A DNA stretch of 34,167 nt from an uncultured Dokdonia sp. Its GTDB lineage: Bacteria > Bacteroidota > Bacteroidia > Flavobacteriales > Flavobacteriaceae. Within the stretch, counting starts at the first letter, position 1; each line of letters starts with the position of its first letter. The notes under the pieces were generated by a model. It was given only the letters and a program-made list of their open reading frames with translations. It was not told where the DNA came from and did not search any database. Shown piece by piece: positions 23,078 to 29,613 of this stretch. Where the stretch lies: NCBI RefSeq assembly GCF_947492815.1, contig NZ_CANLOB010000039.1, positions 1-34,167 of the forward strand. Direction: 5' to 3'. Position numbers and translations under genes: made by a program.

Positions 23078-23110
23078 CGTGAATGACATATAAAATAACG
23101 TGAGTGACAT
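23078..23110 (-). promoter_or_regulatory. Paired direct repeats, candidate LytTR binding site
   Basis: CGTGAATGACAT at 23078-23089 and CGTGAGTGACAT at 23099-23110 differ by one base and start 21 bp apart, i.e. on the same face of the helix. LytTR regulators bind paired direct repeats with this spacing. The pair lies about 45-77 bp upstream of the predicted start of the caspase operon, a normal activator position. The divergent 22984-23351 region holds this site, the -7 box, the palindrome and the carH-like promoter. Confidence 0.5.
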
Positions 23111-23240
23111 TCCTGCCATTTGTTCGTAAACAAAAAAGAATTAAAAAAATAGTACTTGTATTATTTTAACCGCAATATATTAGGAATATTGACAACAATA
23201 ATAACGATCACTATATATAGTTATATGGGTTGGTTGTATA

Positions 23241-23256
23241 CGCTTTCGCGAAAGCG
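23241..23256. repeat. Palindrome CGCTTTCGCGAAAGCG, copy 3
   Basis: Exact 16-mer within TACGCTTTCGCGAAAGCGTA (23239-23258), in the divergent region between the caspase operon and the carotenoid operon. Confidence 0.95.
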
Positions 23257-23277
23257 TAAACCTATTGATTTTCAGTT

Positions 23278-23332
23278 TTGTTTAAATTTTAACTAACTTT
23301 TGTTAAACAAAAGAAACTTATTGTTTAAATTT
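23278..23332 (+). promoter_or_regulatory. Three direct repeats, candidate operator of the CarH-like regulator
   Basis: TTGTTTAAATTT at 23278-23289, the variant TTGTTAAAC at 23300-23308, and TTGTTTAAATTT again at 23321-23332. The starts are 22 and 21 bp apart, two helical turns each. The array covers the predicted promoter, so a bound protein would block it. CarH from Thermus binds tandem direct repeats across a -35 region, which makes autoregulation plausible. AT-richness is a caveat. Confidence 0.45.
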
Positions 23333-23333
23333 G
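23300..23333 (+). promoter_or_regulatory. Promoter of the carotenoid operon
   Basis: TTG at 23300-23302, a 23-nt spacer and TAAATTTG at 23326-23333, 18 nt before the ATG at 23352. The -7 box is an exact TAnnTTTG match; the spacer is at the long end of the accepted range. Confidence 0.55.
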
Positions 23334-23351
23334 GTATGTTAAAAAAGGCTT

Positions 23352-24281
23352 ATGGATAATGTAGTAAAGACTAAATTTAGCATTAAAGACCTCGAAAGTC
23401 TTAGCGGAATTAAAGCACATACGATACGTATTTGGGAAAAAAGATATAATCTTTTACAACCTGAACGTACCACTACGAATATTAGAACCTACGCTTTAAG
23501 TGACCTTCAAAAGTTACTTAATGTCGTATTTCTTACAGAGAATAGATATAAGATTTCTAAAATCGCACAATACTCATCTACAGAGATTGCAGCTATTGTA
23601 GCACAAATTGTATCAGAAAAGAGTATTGGCAATCAAAATCATGCCATCAACTCTTTTAAGATTGCAATGATGAATTTTGATCAAAATCTATTTTATAAAA
23701 CCTATAATACGCTTCTTGAAGTGAAATCCTTTGAGGAGATTTTTTATGAGTCTTTCCTCCCTTTATTGCACGAAATAGGATTATTGTGGCAAACAGATAC
23801 CATTAATCCATCTCATGAGCATTTTATTTTCAATCTGATTAAGCAAAAGATTTTAATCAACATTGAAAAGAAACAACGCGAGATATTGCCACGTAATGAT
23901 AGAACATTTGCATTATATCTTCCAGAAAATGAAATTCATGAATTAGGGCTTTTATTCCTTAATTATGAAATTGTCTCTCATGGATTTAAAGTAATTTACT
24001 TAGGACAAAGCATCATGCTAGAGAATCTTAAATACCTCTCTATTAATCATCCTAATTTATCATTTGTCACTTACTTTACAGTGCAACCTCCTAAAGAAGA
24101 AATTCCTCAATACTTTGAGGATTTCAATAAATTATTTGGGAAACAAAATTTACATCTCTACGTACTCGGAAGTATGACCAATTTTATTGATGAAAATAAG
24201 ATACCTGAGAACATACGTGTGATGATGAGCATTAGAGAATTTGTAAATCTTATTAATAAAGCTACTGCAAAATATGTCTAA
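23352..24281 (+). CDS. CarH-like MerR-family B12-dependent light regulator
   Basis: 309 residues. The N-terminal MerR helix-turn-helix (about 8-75; FSIKDLESLSGIKAHTIRIW, EKRYNLLQPERT) is followed by a four-helix segment and a cobalamin-binding domain. The photoreceptor signatures of CarH are present: Wx9EH as W146...E156-H157, and ExHxxG as E194-x-H196-x-x-G199 within ENEIHELGLLFL, where the His is the lower axial cobalt ligand. In CarH, adenosylcobalamin stabilises a DNA-bound repressor tetramer in the dark, and light breaks it and turns carotenoid genes on. I infer the same role here. The 3' end overlaps crtI by 8 nt. The operator candidate at 23278-23332 suggests it represses its own operon. 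Confidence 0.88.
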   Translation: MDNVVKTKFSIKDLESLSGIKAHTIRIWEKRYNLLQPERTTTNIRTYALSDLQKLLNVVFLTENRYKISKIAQYSSTEIAAIVAQIVSEKSIGNQNHAINSFKIAMMNFDQNLFYKTYNTLLEVKSFEEIFYESFLPLLHEIGLLWQTDTINPSHEHFIFNLIKQKILINIEKKQREILPRNDRTFALYLPENEIHELGLLFLNYEIVSHGFKVIYLGQSIMLENLKYLSINHPNLSFVTYFTVQPPKEEIPQYFEDFNKLFGKQNLHLYVLGSMTNFIDENKIPENIRVMMSIREFVNLINKATAKYV

Positions 24282-25731
24282 ACACATTGCTGTTATTGGT
24301 TCTGGTTTTTCTTCACTAGCGGCTGCCTGTTATCTTGCAAAAGAAGGCCATACGGTAGAAGTATTTGAAAAAAACAGCACATTAGGTGGTAGAGCTCGCC
24401 AATATAAAAGAGACGGTTTTACCTTTGATATGGGACCAAGTTGGTACTGGATGCCAGATATTTTTGATAAATTCTTTAAAGATTTTGGCAAAGATGTGTC
24501 AGATTTTTATGATTTAGAAAAATTAAATCCAGCCTACCAAGTATGGTTTCAGGATGAAGTAGTAACTATAGGAGATACCCTAGACAAAATAGCAATAGAG
24601 TTTGAACGTATAGAACCTGGAAGTTCTCCTGCATTAAAAAAGTTTATTAAAAAGGCTGGTGTTAATTATGATATTGCCATTAATGATGTAGTGAATAAAC
24701 CTGGTATTTCTCCTTTTGAATTAGTAACCCCAGAAACAGCCGTTCGCGTAGATCAGTTTTTTAGAACTATTAGTGATGATGTTCGAAAAGCTTTTAAGAA
24801 TGAAAAACTCGTTTCTATATTAGAATTTCCTGTGCTATTTCTAGGAGCAAAACCTAATAAAACTCCTGCATTTTATCGTTTTATGAATTATGCAGATTTT
24901 GGATTAGGTACTTGGCATCCTAAAGGAGGTATGCATATGGTGATTAAAGGTATGATCGATCTTGCTAAATCACTAGGCGTAACTTTTCATACCGATAGTC
25001 CTGCTACCAAAATAAATGTAGAAAATGGACACGCACAAGGTCTTGAAATTAATGGTACATTCCATAAAGCAGATATTGTAGTTTCTGGAGCTGACTATCA
25101 CCATTCTGAAACATTACTTTCTGAAAAAGACAGACAATACTCTGAAGCTTACTGGGACAAAAAGACATTTGCCCCTTCTTCCTTATTATTTTATGTTGGC
25201 TTCGACACCAAATTTGATAAAGTAGCACATCACAATCTATTTTTTGATACTGATTTTGATGAACATGCACGTACCATTTATGATGATCTTGCATGGCCTA
25301 AAGAGCCTTTATTCTATGCCAATTTCCCTTCTAGAAATGATGAAACTATGGCCCCCGAAGGAAAAGAAAATGGTTTCTTTTTAATACCTATTGCTCCTGG
25401 TGTAGAAGACACTGAAGCCTTACGAAATCAATACTTTGATATCATCCTAGAACGTTTAGAACGACTTTCTGGACAAAACTTTAAAAATCACATCCTATTC
25501 AAAGAATCATTTTGTGTAAATGATTTTGTAAAAGAATACAACTCTTATAAAGGAAATGCATATGGTATGGCAAATACATTGTCACAAACTGCATTTCTTA
25601 GACCTAAACTTAAAAGTAAAAAGGTGAAAAATTTGTACTTTACAGGACAGCTTACTGTACCTGGCCCTGGAGTTCCCCCTGCATTAATCTCTGGGAAACT
25701 CACTGCACAATTAATCGCCAAAAACAACTAG
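24274..25731 (+). CDS. crtI: Phytoene desaturase (CrtI)
   Basis: 485 residues, an FAD-dependent membrane-associated enzyme that desaturates phytoene stepwise to lycopene. The N-terminal dinucleotide fold IAVIGSGFSSLAAACYLA is followed by VEVFEKNSTLGGRARQYKRD and FTFDMGPSWYWMPD, all typical of CrtI. The C-terminal signature is YFTGQLTVPGPGVPPALISG. Length is normal. The start overlaps the regulator gene by 8 nt (coupled translation), and crtB follows after 4 nt. The related enzymes CrtD and CrtN are alternatives, but the position next to crtB and crtZ favours CrtI. Confidence 0.94.
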   Translation: MSKHIAVIGSGFSSLAAACYLAKEGHTVEVFEKNSTLGGRARQYKRDGFTFDMGPSWYWMPDIFDKFFKDFGKDVSDFYDLEKLNPAYQVWFQDEVVTIGDTLDKIAIEFERIEPGSSPALKKFIKKAGVNYDIAINDVVNKPGISPFELVTPETAVRVDQFFRTISDDVRKAFKNEKLVSILEFPVLFLGAKPNKTPAFYRFMNYADFGLGTWHPKGGMHMVIKGMIDLAKSLGVTFHTDSPATKINVENGHAQGLEINGTFHKADIVVSGADYHHSETLLSEKDRQYSEAYWDKKTFAPSSLLFYVGFDTKFDKVAHHNLFFDTDFDEHARTIYDDLAWPKEPLFYANFPSRNDETMAPEGKENGFFLIPIAPGVEDTEALRNQYFDIILERLERLSGQNFKNHILFKESFCVNDFVKEYNSYKGNAYGMANTLSQTAFLRPKLKSKKVKNLYFTGQLTVPGPGVPPALISGKLTAQLIAKNN

Positions 25732-25735
25732 ACTC

Positions 25736-26575
25736 ATGAAATCACTATTTGACATCGTATCCAGAAAGTGTGCAATGACCGTTACTAAGTCGTATAGCAC
25801 GTCTTTTTCAAGTGCTACAAAAATGCTATCCCCTGTGATTAGACAGGATATTTATAACATTTACGGTTTTGTACGTTTTGCAGACGAAATTGTAGATTCT
25901 TTTCACGACTATGATAAAGCAGTCTTATTTAAAAGATTTGAACAAGACTTGGAACATGCATTAGTAGATAAGATAAGTCTAAATCCTATCTTAAATGCGT
26001 TTCAAGAAACAGTGCACAAATACAGCATAGAAAAGCATCTTATTGATGCCTTTATGAAGAGTATGCGTTTAGATCTTACAAAATCTGATTACCTCACTGA
26101 CGAAGAATATAAAGAATACATTTATGGATCGGCAGATGTGGTAGGACTTATGTGTCTTACCGTTTTTGTAAAAGGAGATAAAGAGCGATACGATGCGCTC
26201 AAGCAAAGCGCAATGAGTTTAGGCTCTGCTTTTCAGAAAGTAAATTTTTTACGAGATTTGAAAGCAGATTTTGAAGGACTGAGCAGAACGTATTTCCCTA
26301 ATACAAATCTTCTAGATCTAGATGAAGAATCAAAACAACGCATCATCAAAGAAATAGAACAAGATTTTGAAAAAGGATTAGCAGGTATTCATCAACTTCC
26401 TATCGAAGCAAAATTTGGAGTATATGCTGCTTATAGATATTACAAACAGTTATTAATTAAATTAAAACGTGTTCCTTCTTCGGAAATCAAAAACAGCAGA
26501 ATTCGCGTGCCAGATCATGTAAAGGTGAGTCTATTAGCACGTAGTTATGTAAAATATCGTTTAAACCTTATTTAA
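25736..26575 (+). CDS. crtB: Phytoene synthase (CrtB)
   Basis: 279 residues. Condenses two geranylgeranyl diphosphates into phytoene. The two Mg-binding DxxxD motifs are DEIVD (50-54, in RFADEIVDSF) and DLKAD (174-178, in NFLRDLKADFEG), followed by SRTYFP. The early SYSTSF segment (19-24) is also characteristic of squalene/phytoene synthases. Third gene of the operon, with 4 nt before and 8 nt after it. Confidence 0.94.
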   Translation: MKSLFDIVSRKCAMTVTKSYSTSFSSATKMLSPVIRQDIYNIYGFVRFADEIVDSFHDYDKAVLFKRFEQDLEHALVDKISLNPILNAFQETVHKYSIEKHLIDAFMKSMRLDLTKSDYLTDEEYKEYIYGSADVVGLMCLTVFVKGDKERYDALKQSAMSLGSAFQKVNFLRDLKADFEGLSRTYFPNTNLLDLDEESKQRIIKEIEQDFEKGLAGIHQLPIEAKFGVYAAYRYYKQLLIKLKRVPSSEIKNSRIRVPDHVKVSLLARSYVKYRLNLI

Positions 26576-26583
26576 GTTATACA

Positions 26584-27054
26584 ATGCAAACCTTTTTTTG
26601 GATTTCAATTTTCCTCCTCACTTTTTGTATCATGGAATTTATGGCTTGGTTCACCCATAAATATGTAATGCATGGTTTTATGTGGTCAGTACACAGAGAT
26701 CACCATCACAAAAAACATGATTCTTGGTGGGAACGTAATGACTTATTTTTCATCTTTTATGCTTTAATAAGTATTGGTTGCTTTTTATTATGGCGTTATG
26801 AAGGTTTTTGGGCTGGATTACCTATTGGCTTGGGAATATTTGCCTATGGGGTTGCATATTTTATGGTACACGATATCTTCATTCACCAACGTTTCAAATT
26901 ATTTAGAAACGCAAATGGATGGTATGGGAAAGCCTTACGACGTGCTCATAAAATGCACCATAAACATTTAGGAAAACACGATGGAGAATCTTTTGGAATG
27001 CTCTTCCCTCCTATCAAATATTTCAGGCAAGCAAAAGCACAAGTAAAGAAGTAA
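26584..27054 (+). CDS. crtZ: Beta-carotene hydroxylase (CrtZ)
   Basis: 156-residue membrane di-iron hydroxylase that converts beta-carotene to zeaxanthin. All histidine boxes are visible: HKYVMH (25-30), HRDHHH (37-42), HDIFIH (96-101) and HKMHH (122-126). Hydrophobic helices at the N-terminus (FFWISIFLLTFCIMEFMAWF) and at about 55-100 hold it in the membrane. Length is normal for CrtZ. It is the last gene of the operon; a hairpin at 27155-27188 ends it. No lycopene cyclase gene follows, though one is needed to supply its substrate. Confidence 0.93.
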   Translation: MQTFFWISIFLLTFCIMEFMAWFTHKYVMHGFMWSVHRDHHHKKHDSWWERNDLFFIFYALISIGCFLLWRYEGFWAGLPIGLGIFAYGVAYFMVHDIFIHQRFKLFRNANGWYGKALRRAHKMHHKHLGKHDGESFGMLFPPIKYFRQAKAQVKK

Positions 27055-27154
27055 ACTACCTCGGGTCGGAGTAAGTCCACGAGGCATTTATGCGAAACTG
27101 AATTTCAATTTCGAGGCAAGCCTCAGAGTATGAAACCCTTTGACGGTGCCAAAA

Positions 27155-27188
27155 AAAATGCTTGTAACGATGACGCTACAAGCATTTT
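27155..27188. terminator. Bidirectional terminator between crtZ and the peptide gene
   Basis: AAAATGCTTGTA (27155-27166) pairs perfectly with TACAAGCATTTT (27177-27188). A and T tracts flank both sides. It serves crtZ from the left and the small peptide gene from the right. Confidence 0.88.
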
Positions 27189-27210
27189 CTAATAACGCTA
27201 TATACGTTAT

Positions 27211-27399
27211 TTAACAAGTATACACTTGTGGGCAAGACATAATAAAAGAACAATAAGCAGGGCCTGTGACATTACCTGCGCAATCACATCCGCATGCCAT
27301 CACCTCTCCATCTGGTCCCCCACCTTTACCTCCTAAAATATCTTTTTGCTGTTTGCTATTTAAAATAGTAACGCCAGAAATTAATGTTAGTTTTCTCAT
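27211..27399 (-). CDS. Cys-rich peptide with double-Gly leader (RiPP-precursor-like) 4
   Basis: 62 residues. Leader MRKLTLISGVTILNSKQQKD followed by ILGGKGGG, a double-Gly cleavage motif as in Bacteroidota natural-product precursors ('LxKxQQKxIxGG'). The core has six Cys (MACGCDCAG, AYCSF, MSCPQVYTC) and ends in Cys. Convergent with crtZ and divergent from the epimerase gene, with a terminator immediately after its stop. No maturation or export gene is next to it. Its leader differs from those at 3352 and 3577, so it is not a recent copy. Function unknown. Confidence 0.72.
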   Translation of the reverse strand: MRKLTLISGVTILNSKQQKDILGGKGGGPDGEVMACGCDCAGNVTGPAYCSFIMSCPQVYTC

Positions 27400-27495
27400 A
27401 ATATAATGATTTTAAGGTTTTTATAAATTTACGTATTATTTATTCTAAATCAAATACTTCCATAAATTCATTTATTTTTTGTGTTTCAATTCACT

Positions 27496-27524
27496 TTGTA
27501 CTCTATTGCTTATTCGTAAGTTTG
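27496..27524 (+). promoter_or_regulatory. Promoter of the epimerase gene
   Basis: TTG at 27496-27498, an 18-nt spacer and TAAGTTTG at 27517-27524. The ATG begins only 4 nt after the -7 box, so the transcript is probably leaderless or nearly so. Confidence 0.7.
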
Positions 27525-27528
27525 CGCT

Positions 27529-28521
27529 ATGCAATACACATCTTTAGTTACTGGAGGCGCAGGTTTTATGGGCTCGCATGTTGTCGCACACCTCATACAA
27601 GAAAATCATATCGTGATTGTCTTAGATGACCTTTCTGGCGGCTTTAAAGAAAACATACATCCAAAAGCCGTTTTTAAAGAAGGATCTATTACAAATACTC
27701 AACTAGTAAATGCGCTTTTTGAAGAACACCATTTTGATTATGTCTATCATCTCGCCGCGTATGCTGCAGAAGGCTTAAGTCATTTTATCAGAAAATTTAA
27801 TTATCAGAATAATCTTATTGGAAGTATCAATTTGATTAATGCATCGGTAAATCACAAGATCAAATGTTTTGTGTTTACCTCTTCTATTGCCGTATATGGC
27901 GATCAAGAACTACCTTTAAAAGAACATCAAAAACCACAACCAGAAGACCCTTATGGTATTGCCAAATATGCCGTAGAGATGGATCTAGAAAATGCACATA
28001 AACTCTTCGGGTTAAACTATATTATTTTCAGACCTCACAATGTATATGGTCCGCATCAAAATATCGGAGATAAGTATCGTAATGTAGTAGGTATATTTAT
28101 GAATCAGGTGCTGCAGAATAAGCCGTTAACTATTTTTGGAGATGGTAATCAGAGTCGTGCCTTTACTGACATAGATGATGTTGCCCCTTATATTGCAAAG
28201 GCTCCCGCTTTCGCGAAAGCGTATAATCAAACCTTCAATATAGGAAGTGACACACCAACTACCGTCAATGCCTTGGCACAAGAAATTGCAACGGTAATGA
28301 AAACACCTCTACAAATAAACCACCTTGAACAACGTGAGGAAGTCGTTCATGCCTATTCAGATCATTCCAAATTTTCATCTATTTTTAATCCATCACCAGA
28401 AATCTCATTACAAGAAGGCATCTTAAAAATGGCTGCTTGGGTTACAACCCATGGCGCAAGAGAAAGTAGCATATTTGAAAATATAGAGATTACTAAAAAC
28501 TTACCAAAGTCTTGGTCATAG
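27529..28521 (+). CDS. NAD-dependent nucleoside-sugar epimerase/dehydratase (extended SDR)
   Basis: 330 residues of the UDP-glucose 4-epimerase-like extended SDR family. NAD-binding TGGAGFMGSH (8-17), VLDDLSGG (adenosine pocket), catalytic FTSSIAVYG and the YxxxK motif in DPYGIAKYAVE. The RPHNVYGP and FTDIDDVAPYI segments are also typical of the family. Sugar substrate cannot be read from the sequence. The palindrome CGCTTTCGCGAAAGCG lies inside the gene and encodes part of APAFAKAY. A sharp promoter abuts the start codon. The nearby glycosyltransferase at 32915 suggests polysaccharide or glycan synthesis, but they are not in one operon. Confidence 0.88.
   Translation: MQYTSLVTGGAGFMGSHVVAHLIQENHIVIVLDDLSGGFKENIHPKAVFKEGSITNTQLVNALFEEHHFDYVYHLAAYAAEGLSHFIRKFNYQNNLIGSINLINASVNHKIKCFVFTSSIAVYGDQELPLKEHQKPQPEDPYGIAKYAVEMDLENAHKLFGLNYIIFRPHNVYGPHQNIGDKYRNVVGIFMNQVLQNKPLTIFGDGNQSRAFTDIDDVAPYIAKAPAFAKAYNQTFNIGSDTPTTVNALAQEIATVMKTPLQINHLEQREEVVHAYSDHSKFSSIFNPSPEISLQEGILKMAAWVTTHGARESSIFENIEITKNLPKSWS
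28206..28221. repeat. Palindrome CGCTTTCGCGAAAGCG, copy 4 (inside a gene)
   Basis: Exact 16-mer inside the epimerase gene, read as (CC)C GCT TTC GCG AAA GCG, giving AFAKA. The same frame is used by the copy in the glycosyltransferase gene. Confidence 0.95.
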
Positions 28522-28557
28522 CATCCATTAATATGTTTTAAGATAAAATCAAAAATT

Positions 28558-28586
28558 TTGTTTAATCGTTTAAATAATTATATTTG
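28558..28586 (+). promoter_or_regulatory. Promoter and LacI-type operator of the polyol operon
   Basis: TTG at 28558-28560, an 18-nt spacer and TATATTTG at 28579-28586. Between the two boxes lies TTTAATCGTTTAAA (28561-28574), a near-palindrome centred on CG, as LacI-family operators are. A bound LacI protein would block the promoter, suggesting autoregulation. Confidence 0.65.
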
Positions 28587-28603
28587 TTAAACATCCAACC
28601 ATT

Positions 28604-29602
28604 TTGAAAAAAGTCTATTTAAAAGATATTGCCAAAGAAGCCAATGTATCTACAGCATTAGTTTCCTATGTATTGAACGATCGATTGACAGATCGAATCA
28701 AACCCGAAACAGCATCTAGGATTAAAAAAATAGCAGAAAGGTTAAACTATACTCCCGATTTTTTAGGAAAAGCACTTAAATCACAAAAAACTAAAACAAT
28801 AGGTTTGATTTTAGCTGATTTAGCAAATCCATTCTCTGCTCAAGTAGCGAGAATTATTGAAAATAAAGTAAGCGCATATGATAATATTGTCCTTATCGGC
28901 AGCACTGATGAAAAAAATGAAAACTTCAAAGGATTAGTAACCACTTTTACAAATAGACAAGTAGACGGTCTCATTCTTTTGCCTACTGCTCATTCAGAGA
29001 ATGAAATACAGCGTATTCACAAGACAAATATTCCTTACGTCTTAATGGACAGATACTTTCCAAATAAGCCGTATAATTTTGTAGTTAATGACAATCATTA
29101 CACAACGTACACTGCTGTAAAACAGTTAATAAAAAATGGTAGAAAAAAAATTGGCTTTATAACACTTGATATTGATTTGTTTCATATTTCAGAAAGAACA
29201 CGAGGTTATTTAGATGCTTGTAAAGAAGCAAATATTTCTACTCAAAAAATGATCAAAAAAGTAAATGGGAACCAACTTTCTATTGAAGTAGAACAAGCAA
29301 TAGAAGAATTAATGTATTCATGCCCAGATGTAGATGCATTATTATTTTCTACTAATTTACTCACTTTATACGGTTTAAAATACGCCATAAAGCATAAGTT
29401 ACAAGTGCCAGAAGTTATTGAAATAATGGCTGTTGATAAAGCTGAGTACTATGATATTTTCCCAACACCAATTACGTATTACAAACAACCATTAGAAGAG
29501 ATGTGCAACAAAGCTGTTCAATTTCTAATGTCAAAAATAGAAAGTAATAATTCTGAAAGTATTCAAGAAGTAATAAAAGGAACTTTAGTCATCGGAAAAT
29601 AA
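28604..29602 (+). CDS. LacI-family transcriptional repressor
   Basis: 332 residues. The frame has no ATG near its beginning; TTG 28604 gives the usual LacI start (M)KKVYLKDIAKEANVSTALV, and an in-frame TAA at 28571 rules out a much longer form. The N-terminal helix-turn-helix and hinge (to about residue 60) precede a periplasmic-binding-protein-like domain (TKTIGLILADLANPFSAQVA, DGLILLPT, KKIGFIT, DALLFSTN). It lies 11 nt before the permease gene and has a promoter with an embedded CG-centred operator. It probably releases the operon when the transported sugar or polyol, or a product, binds. Confidence 0.92.
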   Translation: MKKVYLKDIAKEANVSTALVSYVLNDRLTDRIKPETASRIKKIAERLNYTPDFLGKALKSQKTKTIGLILADLANPFSAQVARIIENKVSAYDNIVLIGSTDEKNENFKGLVTTFTNRQVDGLILLPTAHSENEIQRIHKTNIPYVLMDRYFPNKPYNFVVNDNHYTTYTAVKQLIKNGRKKIGFITLDIDLFHISERTRGYLDACKEANISTQKMIKKVNGNQLSIEVEQAIEELMYSCPDVDALLFSTNLLTLYGLKYAIKHKLQVPEVIEIMAVDKAEYYDIFPTPITYYKQPLEEMCNKAVQFLMSKIESNNSESIQEVIKGTLVIGK

Positions 29603-29613
29603 AAGATAACCCT

